64,000 nt of DNA, taken from Dasania sp. GY-MA-18. Its GTDB lineage: Bacteria > Pseudomonadota > Gammaproteobacteria > Pseudomonadales > Dasaniaceae. The position numbers and the translations under genes are program-made. Shown here piece after piece: positions 9,681 through 18,358 of the stretch. The notes under the pieces are model-generated. The model did no database searches. It saw only the letters and a program-made list of their open reading frames with translations, and was not told the DNA's origin. How positions within the stretch are numbered: the stretch's first letter is position 1; every line of letters begins with the position of its first letter. The stretch is taken from positions 120,813-184,812 of the forward strand of contig NZ_JANHAP010000010.1 in assembly GCF_024734385.1 (NCBI RefSeq), given 5' to 3'.

Positions 9681-10610
9681 TTAAGCAATTTTTTCAGCCA
9701 CACGCATAATGGCACTGCGTGAGCGTACATTGCCCTGCACCTCATCACTGCCTGCGCGCACGGCCTTGCCGATTTGCTTCATGCGTTTATTTAATTGTGA
9801 ATCCATAATGGGCACACCAGCAGGTAGTACGTCGCCGCGCACCTGCTGCTTAATAAAACGCTTTACCATGCGATCTTCTAACGAGTGAAAACTAATCACT
9901 ACCAAACGACCACCCACAGCCAAAAGATCCAAGGCCTGATTTAATAGCTCTTCTAAATCACCCAGCTCGTTATTAATAAAAATACGTATGCCCTGAAAGG
10001 CTTTGGTCGCCGGGTTTTTACCGCGCTCCCATGCCGGGTGCGCAGCCGCCACCACTTTTTGCAAATGCAAAGTGGTGCTTATAGGATTTTGTTCACGCTC
10101 TTTGACTATGGCTTCGGCTATGCGCAGGGCGTAGCGTTCTTCACCATAGTCTTTAAGCACTTGCCTAATTTCGGCTACAGAGGCTTCCGCCAGCCACTCA
10201 GCGGCGCTTTGGCCAGCATCGGGATTCATGCGCATATCTAAATAACCATCGCGCATAAAACTAAAGCCGCGCTCGGCTTGATCCAGCTGCGGTGACGACA
10301 CCCCTAAGTCCAATAAAATACCGTCTAACTTATCTATGCCCTGAGCGGCAATAAAATGATCCAGCTCAGCAAAAGAGCCCTGCACTATGCGAAAACGTGA
10401 GTCTTGCTGCTCTAACTCCTTGCCTGTAGCTATGGCCTGCGGGTCTTTATCGGTGGCAATTAAACGGCCCCCCGCTGACAGGCGCTTTAAAATTTCACCG
10501 CTGTGGCCGCCGCGGCCAAAAGTGCCGTCGGCATAGCTGCCCTGCAGGCGTTGGTCGCCATCACCTAATAAGGCATCGACAGCCTCATGTAATAAAACGG
10601 TTTCGTGCAT
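9681..10610 (-). CDS. rsmH: RsmH (MraW), 16S rRNA C1402 N4-methyltransferase
   Basis: SAM-dependent enzyme that N4-methylates C1402 in the 16S rRNA P site; RsmI, encoded at 13.9-14.7 kb, adds the 2'-O-methyl group to the same nucleotide. The 309-residue protein opens with the family signature HETVLLHEAV, then the SAM-binding ADGTFGRGGHS segment and DLGVSSPQLD. The C-terminal SFHSLEDRMVK segment is also characteristic. It starts eight bases after the mraZ stop, as in other dcw clusters. Confidence 0.97.
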   Translation of the reverse strand: MHETVLLHEAVDALLGDGDQRLQGSYADGTFGRGGHSGEILKRLSAGGRLIATDKDPQAIATGKELEQQDSRFRIVQGSFAELDHFIAAQGIDKLDGILLDLGVSSPQLDQAERGFSFMRDGYLDMRMNPDAGQSAAEWLAEASVAEIRQVLKDYGEERYALRIAEAIVKEREQNPISTTLHLQKVVAAAHPAWERGKNPATKAFQGIRIFINNELGDLEELLNQALDLLAVGGRLVVISFHSLEDRMVKRFIKQQVRGDVLPAGVPIMDSQLNKRMKQIGKAVRAGSDEVQGNVRSRSAIMRVAEKIA

Positions 10611-10618
10611 ACGCTCGC

Positions 10619-11065
10619 CTAAAATGAAAATTCGCTGAGTGAAGCGGGCATCTCTTCATCGTCATCCTCTTCATTGAGGTAAGACTGCCAGTTTTCTTCG
10701 CTCCATAACTCCAAGTAATCAACTTGGCCTACCAATACGATTTTTTTCTCTAAACCTGCATATTCACGCAGCGTGGGCGGTATCAACACACGACCATTAC
10801 CCTCATCAACCTCTAAGGCGGTGGCGTAACCTAATACCACGCGCTTAATGCGCGCCGCTTTTTTGTTGGTGCTGGATAGGTTTTTAATTTCGGGCAGCTT
10901 TTGCTGCCAGCGTGGCTCTGGGTATACCAATAGGCATTTTTCAGTGGTATTTGCCGTTACAACAATGCTACCGCCGCAGTCAGACTGCAGCGTTTCCCGC
11001 ACTTTCGTGGGGATAGCGAGACGCCCTTTGGCGTCCATGTTGATAGCAAAATTGCCTTGGTACAC
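10619..11065 (-). CDS. mraZ: MraZ, transcriptional regulator of the dcw cluster (GTG start)
   Basis: DNA-binding repressor that in E. coli binds direct repeats in its own promoter and controls the dcw operon. The family start (Met-aromatic-Arg/Gln-Gly) aligns with YQGNFAIN here, placing the start at the GTG at 11065 and giving 148 residues, a normal MraZ length. Two SpoVT-AbrB-like repeats are visible: DAKGRLAIPTKVRE near residue 11 and a second one around NGRVLIPPTLREYA. The frame stays open upstream to 11278, but that extension would include the promoter and operator, so I reject it. The Shine-Dalgarno sequence is weak (GAGTGGA). Confidence 0.93.
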   Translation of the reverse strand: MYQGNFAINMDAKGRLAIPTKVRETLQSDCGGSIVVTANTTEKCLLVYPEPRWQQKLPEIKNLSSTNKKAARIKRVVLGYATALEVDEGNGRVLIPPTLREYAGLEKKIVLVGQVDYLELWSEENWQSYLNEEDDDEEMPASLSEFSF

Positions 11066-11077
11066 TTTTTTCCACTC
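11062..11077 (-). promoter_or_regulatory. Second pair of MraZ-box-like repeats over the mraZ start codon
   Basis: On the minus strand GAGTGG and AAGTGT lie 10 bases apart (11072-11077 and 11062-11067), the same hexamers and spacing as the operator repeats further upstream. The second copy overlaps the GTG start codon of mraZ. This may be an accessory binding site or a chance similarity; no binding can be shown from sequence alone. Confidence 0.35.
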
Positions 11078-11104
11078 AATTAGACTTTTTATGAGGATAA
11101 AAAA

Positions 11105-11140
11105 GCACCAAAAACCACTTAATGACACTTTTCTCCACTT
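11105..11140 (-). promoter_or_regulatory. Probable MraZ operator: hexamers repeated every 10 bp
   Basis: Reading the minus strand, AAGTGG, AAGTGT and AAGTGG occur at 11135-11140, 11125-11130 and 11115-11120, exactly 10 bases apart, with a weaker TGGTGC at 11105-11110. MraZ in E. coli and Mycoplasma is known to bind short direct repeats at about 10-base spacing in the mraZ promoter. The first repeat sits about seven bases downstream of the -10 box, over the expected transcription start, which fits repression. Confidence 0.75.
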
Positions 11141-11146
11141 TTGCAC

Positions 11147-11176
11147 ACTATAGGGAGGCAAGCGCAATATTGTCAA
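11147..11176 (-). promoter_or_regulatory. Sigma70-type promoter of mraZ / dcw cluster
   Basis: On the minus strand a perfect TTGACA (-35, 11171-11176) and TATAGT (-10, 11147-11152) are separated by 18 bases. Transcription would start near 11140, inside the first MraZ-box repeat, about 75 bases upstream of the mraZ GTG. Nothing else upstream of the cluster looks as strong. Confidence 0.85.
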
Positions 11177-11555
11177 GAAACAAAACCAGCTAAAAGCCAC
11201 GAATTTCGGGGTTTGTGAAGGGATCGTGCTGCCATTTGCAGCGAACAGGGCAAGCCAAAAACAGACAAATCCAGCCAAATCAAAACGATACAGAGCAAAC
11301 TTAATGTATTACTTTAAGTTTGTAACAGGAGTTTACAGGGGATTTATTTGCTGAGCTTAAGCTTACGAGTAAACAGGCCTTGCGCCTTGCAACCCAGCAG
11401 GCAAAAACATAGCACAGGCCACCCCCCAATGACAAACCGCCAACAAAATAAAACCCAGCACTGGATGTATGAAAGCGACTGTGACAGCATTCAGCAGCGG
11501 CACTACAACAGCCGCGACCACCAGCGCTCCATAATAAAACGCCTTGATAAAGGAT
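11177..11555. other. Divergent intergenic region mraZ / ampG, nothing recognised
   Basis: About 380 bases separate the mraZ -35 box from ampG. The frames open here have no convincing ribosome binding site and no recognisable protein. I see no strong sigma70 promoter for ampG and no clear hairpin. Confidence 0.5.
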
Positions 11556-12866
11556 ATGCCCCACTTGCAGGTCAACTCAGCCCCACAGTTTTCTTGGCGA
11601 CAAGCTTTTTCGGTGTACTGCCAGCGCCCAGTAATCGCCCTGTTTTTTTTAGGCTTTGCCGCAGGCCTCCCTTTCCTGCTGGTATTCTCAACCCTCAGCG
11701 CCTGGCTAAACGATTACGGTATAGGAAAAACCACCATAGGCTTTTTTGGTTGGGTGGGCATCACTTATTCGATCAAGGTGCTGTGGTCGCCCATAGTCGA
11801 TCAACTCAGCATCCCCTACCTCAGCACTAAATTAGGCCAGCGCCGCAGCTGGATGCTAGCCGGCCAACTAGGCATAGCGCTGGGCTTACTGATACTGGCC
11901 CTGCTTAACCCACAGCAACATATAGTACTAATCGCCCTAGCGGCCTTATTGGTAGCCTTTTCCTCATCCACCCAAGACATTGCCATCGACGCCTTTAGAA
12001 TCGAATCAGCAAGGCAGGAATTTCAAGGTGCCATGTCGGCCAGCTACATTTTCGGTTATCGCCTAGCACTGTTAGCCGCTGGTGCTGGCAGCCTGTATTT
12101 AGCTGAGTTTTTTTCCTGGTCCGCCAGCTACCTGTGCATGGCGGCTTTAATGTTGGTGGGCATTATCACCAGCCTAGTCGTGCAAGAACCTAACGGCAGT
12201 AATAACCAGCACAGCCCGCGCAGCGAACACGACAGCCTGTTGCAATGGTTTAAACACGCCGTCATCGCCCCCTTTAGCGACTTCTTTCAACGCCAAGGCA
12301 GTTTTGCTTTATTGATACTTGGCTTTATTGCCGTGTTTCGCCTAAGTGACATTACCATGGGCATTATGGCCAACCCGTTTTATTTAGATTTGGGCTTTAG
12401 CAAAACCGACATAGCCGAGATAGGAAAAGTGTTTGGCTTTTTTATGACTATAGCCGGCTCATTTTTTGGCGGCCTGCTGGTGATACGCTATGGCGTACAC
12501 AAACCCTTAATTACAGGCGCAATAATGGTGGCCAGTACCAATTTATTATTTGTCGCCCTAGCCAACATAGGCCCCGATATATATTGGTTAATGGCCACTA
12601 TTAGCGCCGATAATTTAAGCGCAGGCTTGGCTAACGCGGCATTTATTGCCTATTTATCAGGCCTAACTAATAGAGCCTACACCGCCACTCAGTACGCATT
12701 GTTCAGTTCGCTAATGACATTACCGGGCAAATCGTTGAGTGGTTTTTCGGGAGTGATTGTTGATGCCAGCAGCTACCAAGTCTTTTTTACTTATGCTGCC
12801 GTGATGGGGATACCAGCTATTTTACTAGCGGTTTGGGTAATGAGGCATGATAAAAGGGTAGCGTAA
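11556..12866 (+). CDS. ampG: AmpG-family muropeptide permease (MFS)
   Basis: Inner-membrane major facilitator that imports anhydro-muropeptides for cell wall recycling. The 436-residue product has about 12 hydrophobic helices and the AmpG pattern GFAAGLPFLL... SAWLNDYGI... KVLWSPIVDQ near the N-terminus, followed by GQRRSWM. The start is uncertain: the ATG at 11556 has AAGG only two bases upstream, while a TTG at 11544 in frame has no Shine-Dalgarno sequence; the family homology begins about 15 residues further in. It lies next to the peptidoglycan cluster on the opposite strand. Its end overlaps a bidirectional terminator. AmpG is favoured over other MFS families by the N-terminal motif; the substrate is inferred. 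Confidence 0.85.
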   Translation: MPHLQVNSAPQFSWRQAFSVYCQRPVIALFFLGFAAGLPFLLVFSTLSAWLNDYGIGKTTIGFFGWVGITYSIKVLWSPIVDQLSIPYLSTKLGQRRSWMLAGQLGIALGLLILALLNPQQHIVLIALAALLVAFSSSTQDIAIDAFRIESARQEFQGAMSASYIFGYRLALLAAGAGSLYLAEFFSWSASYLCMAALMLVGIITSLVVQEPNGSNNQHSPRSEHDSLLQWFKHAVIAPFSDFFQRQGSFALLILGFIAVFRLSDITMGIMANPFYLDLGFSKTDIAEIGKVFGFFMTIAGSFFGGLLVIRYGVHKPLITGAIMVASTNLLFVALANIGPDIYWLMATISADNLSAGLANAAFIAYLSGLTNRAYTATQYALFSSLMTLPGKSLSGFSGVIVDASSYQVFFTYAAVMGIPAILLAVWVMRHDKRVA

Positions 12867-12883
12867 TAGCTACCCTTTTATCA
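12848..12883. terminator. Bidirectional terminator between ampG and yajQ
   Basis: A perfect 15-base inverted repeat (12848-12862 and 12869-12883) with a 6-base loop; the stem ends in A-rich and T-rich runs, so it reads as a terminator on both strands. It overlaps the last six codons and the stop of ampG and lies just beyond the yajQ stop, serving both convergent genes. Confidence 0.85.
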
Positions 12884-12889
12884 TTAAAA

Positions 12890-13372
12890 TTAATCGCGAA
12901 AATTATTAAACTGCAAAGGCTGACCCAGTTCTTGCTCACGCAATAGCGCCATGGCCTGCTGTAAATCATCGCGCTTTTTACCAGTAACGCGCACTTTGTC
13001 GCCCTGTATCTGGCTTTGCACTTTCATTTTGCTGTCTTTAATAATTTTGACAATTTTTTTGCAGACGTCGCTCTCCAAGCCATTTTGCAAGGTCACTAAT
13101 TTTTTAACCTGCTTGCCTGCAGTTTCGACTTTACCCAAATTCATAGCCTGTGGATCGATTTTGCATTTCACCAAGGCGGTGCGCAGCATATCTTCCATCT
13201 GCCGAATTTGATAATCGGATTCGGCAAAAATAGTTACGGTAAAGTCTTTGCGCTCAAAACTGGCGTCTATACCTTTAAAGTCAAAACGAGTACCGATAAT
13301 ACGATTAGCTTGATCAATCGCATTGGTAAATTCATGAACATCTACTTCAGAGACAATATCAAAAGTGGGCAT
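12890..13372 (-). CDS. yajQ: YajQ-family nucleotide-binding protein
   Basis: Small cytoplasmic protein of the YajQ family, members of which bind nucleotides; a Xanthomonas member is a c-di-GMP effector. The 160-residue length and the opening MPTFDIVSEVD, the GTRFDFKG segment and the C-terminal VTGKKRDDLQ segment match the family over its whole length. It is monocistronic, between the ampG terminator and the rnpB region. A role in c-di-GMP signalling is possible given the cyclases elsewhere in the window, but that is inference. Confidence 0.93.
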   Translation of the reverse strand: MPTFDIVSEVDVHEFTNAIDQANRIIGTRFDFKGIDASFERKDFTVTIFAESDYQIRQMEDMLRTALVKCKIDPQAMNLGKVETAGKQVKKLVTLQNGLESDVCKKIVKIIKDSKMKVQSQIQGDKVRVTGKKRDDLQQAMALLREQELGQPLQFNNFRD

Positions 13373-13394
13373 AAATAAGTTCTCATTGCATTCG

Positions 13395-13458
13395 AAGCGG
13401 CAAGTTTTAAGCTACAAGCCTCAAGAAAACAAGCTGCACTACTTGCAGCTTGCCGCTT
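13395..13458. repeat. Extragenic inverted repeat (perfect 10-bp arms)
   Basis: AAGCGGCAAG at 13395-13404 is inverted at 13449-13458, with a 44-base interior holding further near-matching words such as AAGCTACAAG and CAAGCTGCA. Such long extragenic stem-loops are a common dispersed repeat type in gammaproteobacteria. It lies between the yajQ start and the 3' end of rnpB; no long U-tract follows, so it is probably not a classical terminator. Confidence 0.6.
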
Positions 13459-13496
13459 GAAACTTATAGCTCTGCCCCCTTAGGGGCGGAAAAAGT

Positions 13497-13864
13497 CGAG
13501 TCAGCAATAAGCCGGGTTCTGTATACGACAATCATTCATCTACGCCTTACGTCACCGCAAGGCTTTAGCAACCTACCCGCCCTCAGTGCGGGTCACACCT
13601 ATAGAGGGCCTATTTGGTCTTGCTCCGAACGGGGTTTACCATGCCACGAACGGTTACCCGTCGCGCGGTGCGCTCTTACCGCACCCTTTCAGCCTTACCT
13701 GTGCATTCCTAAGAATGCCATCGGCGGTCTACTCTCTGCTGCACTTTCCGTAGGCTCGCGCCCCCCAGGCGTTACCTGGCGTTCTACCCTATGGAGCCCG
13801 GACTTTCCTCCCTCCCAAATACGCCAAAAGGCATAAAAGAGACGGCGACTGCCTAGCCAACTCG
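13497..13864 (-). ncRNA. rnpB: RNase P RNA (M1 RNA)
   Basis: Catalytic RNA that matures tRNA 5' ends with the RnpA protein. On the minus strand the 5' part reads GAGTTGGCTAGGCAGTCGCC and the 3' part contains AACCCGGCTTATTGCTGACTC, both close to the bacterial type A consensus. The ends define helix P1: 13856-13864 pairs with 13497-13505 in nine consecutive pairs including two G-U. Internal conserved blocks such as GAGGAAAGTCCGGGCTCC and the AGGGTGCGGTAAGAG region are present. About 368 nucleotides, the usual size. Exact ends are estimated from the P1 helix. Confidence 0.96.
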
Positions 13865-13901
13865 GGCGTGACTCTACCATCACCGCCCCACAAAGCAAGA
13901 G

Positions 13902-14747
13902 CTAATCGGCCTTTTGCGCTAAACCGTATTGGTATAAAGGCTTCTTTTTAAGGCCAGTGATTTTAGCGGCCAGGGCTGAGGCCTGCTTTACCGATAACTC
14001 TTCTAACAACACATCCATAATGCGGCTAGCCTCCGCGTCCAGCTCAGTGCTGGCTACTACTGCGCCGCGTAATAGCAACACACACTCGCCGCGCTGCTGG
14101 TTGCTGTCGGCCGCCACCCAAGCCACCATTTCGGCCAAGGGCGCGCGCTTAATAGTTTCATAGGTTTTGGTGAGCTCGCGGGCCATTACCACCTCACGCT
14201 CGTCGCCCATCACCGCCTGCATATCTTGCAGGCTGGCAAGCAAGCGGTGGGGAGCCTCGTAAAAAATCAGCGTGCGGGGCTCTTCCTGCAAAGCTTGCAG
14301 ATGCTTGATGCGGCCCTGCTGCTTGGCCGGTAAAAAGCCTTCAAAAATAAACCGGTCTGAGGGCAGGCCTGCAGCACTCAGCGCTGCGATTGCGGCGCTG
14401 GCACCAGGCACCGGCACCACTTTCACACCGGCACTAATGGCGGCATCGACTATGCGATAGCCGGGGTCGGAAATTAGCGGGGTACCCGCATCGGAGATCA
14501 AGGCTATGGACTGGCCAGCCTGTATTTTGCCTATCAAATAATCCACGGTGTCGCTGCCACTGTGGTCGTGATAGGCTCGCAAGGGGGTTTCTATGCCAAA
14601 ATGCTGCATCAACCTCACACTATGGCGAGTATCTTCGGCTGCAATCAAGTCTACTGATTGTAGTACCTCCACCGCTCGGGGTACCATATCCCCTAAATTA
14701 CCTATAGGTGTTGCAACAATATAAAGCGCAGCTGTATGGTCCAACAA
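13902..14747 (-). CDS. rsmI: RsmI, 16S rRNA C1402 2'-O-methyltransferase
   Basis: Tetrapyrrole-methylase-fold SAM enzyme that 2'-O-methylates C1402 of 16S rRNA, partner modification of RsmH (9.7-10.6 kb). The 281-residue protein begins with the family signature IVATPIGNLGD followed by AAEDTRHS, then SDAGTPLISDPG and PGASA, all diagnostic. It is divergent from lpoA, the same gene pair order as in E. coli (yraL / yraM). Nothing unusual. Confidence 0.97.
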   Translation of the reverse strand: MLDHTAALYIVATPIGNLGDMVPRAVEVLQSVDLIAAEDTRHSVRLMQHFGIETPLRAYHDHSGSDTVDYLIGKIQAGQSIALISDAGTPLISDPGYRIVDAAISAGVKVVPVPGASAAIAALSAAGLPSDRFIFEGFLPAKQQGRIKHLQALQEEPRTLIFYEAPHRLLASLQDMQAVMGDEREVVMARELTKTYETIKRAPLAEMVAWVAADSNQQRGECVLLLRGAVVASTELDAEASRIMDVLLEELSVKQASALAAKITGLKKKPLYQYGLAQKAD

Positions 14748-14791
14748 TAATACTCCCAGCGAATCGATGTGGGCGCTAGACTATCAACGCA

Positions 14792-16738
14792 ATGACATTC
14801 AGAACAGCCTTTTTTTCCACTGCCAAGCCAGCCTTATGCGCACTAGCCTTAGCAATGAGCTTGATCGCCTGCTCCCCACAACCCAGTGGCGAGCAAGACG
14901 CTGTTAACCTACAGGCACATAACAAGGCACAGCAAATACAAAGCTTGCTGCAACAACTACAAAAAAGTGCAGGCAATAAGCGGCTAAACCTGCAGCTCAC
15001 CTTGGTAGAGCTGTTACTAGAAGAGCAGCAGCGCGACCTAGCCAGCCAAACCCTAGAAGAGCTGCAAACCCAGCAATTAAACAATCAGCAATACATACGT
15101 TATAGCGAGCTACTGTGCCAACTCTACCTGCAACGCGGCCTCTATGAACAAGCGCTCACCGCCTTGGACAGAGAGCGCCTAGTCACTCTCAGCGATCAAT
15201 TTAGCATAGAGCAACAACTCAGCTTTACCCATTTGCGTGCCAAGGTCCTGGCCCTACTAGGCAGCCATCTGGCCAGCGCGCAACAGCGTATTTATATAGA
15301 CCCACTACTAGACAGCAGTACCCAAATCAGCAACCGCAAAAGCATTTGGCGCTCGCTGATGTATGTACCCACCGATGAACTGATACGCTATGAAAGCACT
15401 GCCTTTGGTGAAGAGTACAAGGGCTGGCTATCACTGGCGCTGATAGTAAAAACCGCACAGGGTGATTTAGACGAGCAAGTCAGGCGCCTAGATCAATGGC
15501 AACAGCACTGGCCCAACCACCCCGCCAACCAACCACTGCCCGAAGACTTAGCCTTAATACGCGAACTAGCTGCCAACCAGGCCAAACAAATCGCCCTGTT
15601 ACTGCCGCTATCCGGCTCACTGGCAGCCTATGGCCAAGCTATACGCGATGGTTTTATGGCCGCCCACTACCAAGCTATGCAGCAGCGCAGTAGCGCTCCT
15701 GTTATTAAAATTTACGATAGTGCCAGCAGTAATAATTTTGCCGAGCTATACCAACAAACCGTCAATGCTGGCGCCGAGGTAGTCATAGGCCCACTAGACA
15801 AGGCGCATGTGCGGCAACTCTTTGATGAAGCCATTAACACCCCCACACTGGCGCTTAACCGCATTGACGATTACGGCCAGCCGCCAGAGCAACTGTTTCA
15901 ATTTGGCCTGGCCCCCGAAGACGAAGCCTTGCAAATTGCCGAGCTGGCCTTTTTAGAAAACCGCCGCAACGCCCTGATTATTAGCCCGCGCAGCAGCTGG
16001 GGCGAAAAAGTCAGCGCCGCCTTTGAACAACACTGGCAACAACTGGGCGCCCAAACTCTAGGCAATAGCCAGTTCAGCGGCCAGCAAGATTTATCCGGCT
16101 CGATCAAAGACGCACTCTACCTGCAGCACAGCGAAAGCCGCGCCCGTCGCATACAACAGCTAGTGGGCCAACACATAGAGTTTGAGCCCAGGCGTCGCCA
16201 AGATATAGATATGATTTTTTTACTGGCCCACCCCGAACAGGCCCGCTCCATCAAACCGCTGCTCAACTACCACTATGCAGGTGACCTGCCTATTTATGCC
16301 ACCTCACGTATTTACAGCGGCTACCAGGACAGGAAAAAAGACAGCGATATTAACGGCATTAAATTCACCGATATCCCTTGGGTACTCAATCCCGACACGC
16401 CGCTAAAACATATCATTAACAGCGAGCTGGAAAACAGCAAGCTATACCAGCGTATGTATGCCTTAGGGGTAGACAGTTACCAACTCTACCCCCGCCTGAA
16501 ACAATTGCAGCACATACCCGATAGCCGCGTTTACGGCCAAACCGGCACCCTAAAATTAAACGCAAGCAATCAAATAGAACGTACGGTATTATTGGCCAAA
16601 TTTACTGGCGGGCGCGCTAAAATTATTGCCGCCGCCGATCAATCATTAAACCAAGCCGCAACCGCGCCCAGCAACAAATCCGAACAGCGGCGCGGCGCCA
16701 TAGATACACGAAGTATCGGCGATTACACGGCGCAGTAA
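14792..16738 (+). CDS. lpoA: LpoA-like outer-membrane lipoprotein activator of PBP1A
   Basis: Outer-membrane lipoprotein that in E. coli reaches through the periplasm to stimulate PBP1A. The 648-residue product has a signal peptide ending in a lipobox LIAC with Cys27, an N-terminal helical TPR-like half (about 30-250) rich in Leu, Gln and Glu, and a C-terminal half of periplasmic-binding-protein fold (about 265-600; ALLLPLSGSLAAYGQAIRDG). Length and two-domain layout match LpoA (LppC family). First gene of an lpoA-yraN-diaA-dolP operon, the E. coli order. Confidence 0.93.
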   Translation: MTFRTAFFSTAKPALCALALAMSLIACSPQPSGEQDAVNLQAHNKAQQIQSLLQQLQKSAGNKRLNLQLTLVELLLEEQQRDLASQTLEELQTQQLNNQQYIRYSELLCQLYLQRGLYEQALTALDRERLVTLSDQFSIEQQLSFTHLRAKVLALLGSHLASAQQRIYIDPLLDSSTQISNRKSIWRSLMYVPTDELIRYESTAFGEEYKGWLSLALIVKTAQGDLDEQVRRLDQWQQHWPNHPANQPLPEDLALIRELAANQAKQIALLLPLSGSLAAYGQAIRDGFMAAHYQAMQQRSSAPVIKIYDSASSNNFAELYQQTVNAGAEVVIGPLDKAHVRQLFDEAINTPTLALNRIDDYGQPPEQLFQFGLAPEDEALQIAELAFLENRRNALIISPRSSWGEKVSAAFEQHWQQLGAQTLGNSQFSGQQDLSGSIKDALYLQHSESRARRIQQLVGQHIEFEPRRRQDIDMIFLLAHPEQARSIKPLLNYHYAGDLPIYATSRIYSGYQDRKKDSDINGIKFTDIPWVLNPDTPLKHIINSELENSKLYQRMYALGVDSYQLYPRLKQLQHIPDSRVYGQTGTLKLNASNQIERTVLLAKFTGGRAKIIAAADQSLNQAATAPSNKSEQRRGAIDTRSIGDYTAQ

Positions 16739-16759
16739 ACACAAAACTAGGAGCCACGG

Positions 16760-17167
16760 ATGGCATTACAAAAGGTTGTTAATCGTTTAAAACGCTCGTA
16801 TCTAGCCCGCAAAAGCCAGTACAGTGGCCAGCAAGTAGAGCAATTAGCTGCTAAATATTTAACCCGACAGCAATTGCGCGTTTTAGAGTTTAACTACCGC
16901 TGCCGCCGCGGTGAAATAGACTTAATTATGCTAGAGGGTGAAACTATCGTCTTTGTAGAGGTACGCTACCGCCGCAGCAGCAGCCACGGCACACCGCTAG
17001 AAACCGTTGATTTTCGCAAACAGCAAAAGCTATTAACAACCGCTGAGCACTATCTACAGCAACATTTTCAAAACGCGCCCTGCCGTTTTGATGTAATTTC
17101 TGCCCAGCGCGCCCCTGCCAGTGCAGAGCTACATTTTGAGTGGGTTAAAAACGCGTTTAGTTATTAA
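16760..17167 (+). CDS. yraN: YraN, UPF0102 nuclease-fold protein
   Basis: Small protein of the UPF0102 family with a restriction-endonuclease-like fold; the cellular role is not established. The 135-residue protein has the family core RRGEIDLIMLEGETIVFVEVRYR (positions 49-71), in which Glu52, Asp54 and Glu67 would be the candidate metal ligands. It starts 21 bases after lpoA with an AGGAG Shine-Dalgarno sequence and precedes diaA, the conserved order. Confidence 0.93.
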   Translation: MALQKVVNRLKRSYLARKSQYSGQQVEQLAAKYLTRQQLRVLEFNYRCRRGEIDLIMLEGETIVFVEVRYRRSSSHGTPLETVDFRKQQKLLTTAEHYLQQHFQNAPCRFDVISAQRAPASAELHFEWVKNAFSY

Positions 17168-17183
17168 AGTAAAAAGTGAATAA

Positions 17184-17774
17184 ATGATGGATTTGTACGA
17201 ATACGTTACAGAACTTTTCCACAGCCACATAGATACCAGCATGCGCAGCATGGAAGAGCTACCCATGGTGCTGGCCGAATGTGGCGAGCTGATGGCGCAA
17301 TGTTTACTAAGCGACAAAAAAATACTCTGCTGCGGCGAGGGCCAAAGCGGCGCCATAGCGCAAATATTTGCCAGCCACTTACTCAATCGTTTTAACCACG
17401 AGCGCCCAGGCCTGGCAGCCATCGCCCTTAATGACAGCACCACCGTTACCGCTATTACCGGCGAAGGCAACTTTGCCGAAGTCTTTGCCAAACAAATACG
17501 TGCACTGGGGCAATCGGGCGATATTTTATTGGTGCTCTCTAGCGGCAGCAATGTCACCTCTAGCTCACAAGCTATACAGGCCGCACACGATAGAGACATG
17601 CTAGTTATCACTATTAATAGCAACGAGCACGACAGCACTGCGCTGCTACTGCCTGAAGATATAGAGCTATGCATACCCTCTAATAACCGTGCCCGGGTAG
17701 GTGAAACACAGCTATTGATCGTCAATTGCCTGTGTGAAATTATTGAGCAACAACTTTTTGGCAGCGAGGAATAA
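17184..17774 (+). CDS. diaA: DiaA-like SIS-domain protein (DnaA-interacting)
   Basis: Phosphosugar-isomerase-fold (SIS) protein; in E. coli DiaA binds DnaA and promotes ordered initiation at oriC. The 196-residue product contains the SIS glycine/serine loop CCGEGQSGAIAQ near residue 50 and LVLSSGSNVTSS near 115. The close relative GmhA has the same fold, but position between yraN and dolP supports DiaA. Sixteen bases separate it from yraN and seven from dolP, so one message is likely. Confidence 0.85.
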   Translation: MMDLYEYVTELFHSHIDTSMRSMEELPMVLAECGELMAQCLLSDKKILCCGEGQSGAIAQIFASHLLNRFNHERPGLAAIALNDSTTVTAITGEGNFAEVFAKQIRALGQSGDILLVLSSGSNVTSSSQAIQAAHDRDMLVITINSNEHDSTALLLPEDIELCIPSNNRARVGETQLLIVNCLCEIIEQQLFGSEE

Positions 17775-17781
17775 ACCCAGC

Positions 17782-18357
17782 ATGTTTCGCACTATCAGCC
17801 TCTTTATACTCATTCTTTTAACACTAAACCTACAAGGCTGTAGCAAAATCATCTCTATGACCACCGACGGGCCATTGGATCAAGATGAGGGTGAACGCAC
17901 CACTGGCAGCGTTATTGAAGACGAAATTATAGAAACAAAAATTCTAGTCAATTTAGATAAAACCGACCCTCAGCTAGCGCAATCCAATATCAGCGTAACC
18001 TGCTACAACGGCGTTGTATTACTGACCGGCCAAGTGCGCGATGAATCCTTGCGGCAAATGGCTGCCAATGTTGCCAACGACATCCGCAAGGTGCGCAAAG
18101 TACACAACGAAATCAGCGTGTCCGGCGCCATCTCTATGGTAGCTCGTTCTAACGACACCTGGATTACCACCAAACTGAAAAGCAAAATGTTAATACAGCC
18201 CAAGATTCAAGGCGGCCGTATTAAAGTGGTTACCGAAAACGGCACCGTTTATTTGATGGGCTTATTGACCCGCGAAGAAGGTGCCCGCGTCGCCGATTTA
18301 GCAAGGCAAACCGGCGGCGTGCAAAAAGTGGTGATCTTGTTTGAGTATATTTCATAA
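17782..18357 (+). CDS. dolP: DolP (YraP), dual BON-domain outer-membrane lipoprotein
   Basis: Outer-membrane lipoprotein needed for envelope integrity in E. coli. The start ATG at 17782 opens a classic lipoprotein signal peptide with lipobox LQGC and Cys20, so an upstream in-frame start at 17734 inside diaA is rejected. The 191-residue product holds two BON domains: about 55-120 (ITVTCYNGVVLLTGQV type strand pattern) and about 130-190 (IKVVTENGTVYLMGLL). Last gene of the operon; the heptanucleotide array begins two bases after its stop. Confidence 0.94.
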   Translation: MFRTISLFILILLTLNLQGCSKIISMTTDGPLDQDEGERTTGSVIEDEIIETKILVNLDKTDPQLAQSNISVTCYNGVVLLTGQVRDESLRQMAANVANDIRKVRKVHNEISVSGAISMVARSNDTWITTKLKSKMLIQPKIQGGRIKVVTENGTVYLMGLLTREEGARVADLARQTGGVQKVVILFEYIS

Positions 18358-18358
18358 C

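Noticed and set aside
10619..11278. Longer 219-residue version of mraZ
   Set aside because: The extra 71 residues do not resemble MraZ, and they would be encoded by the promoter and operator. The family start aligns with the GTG at 11065.
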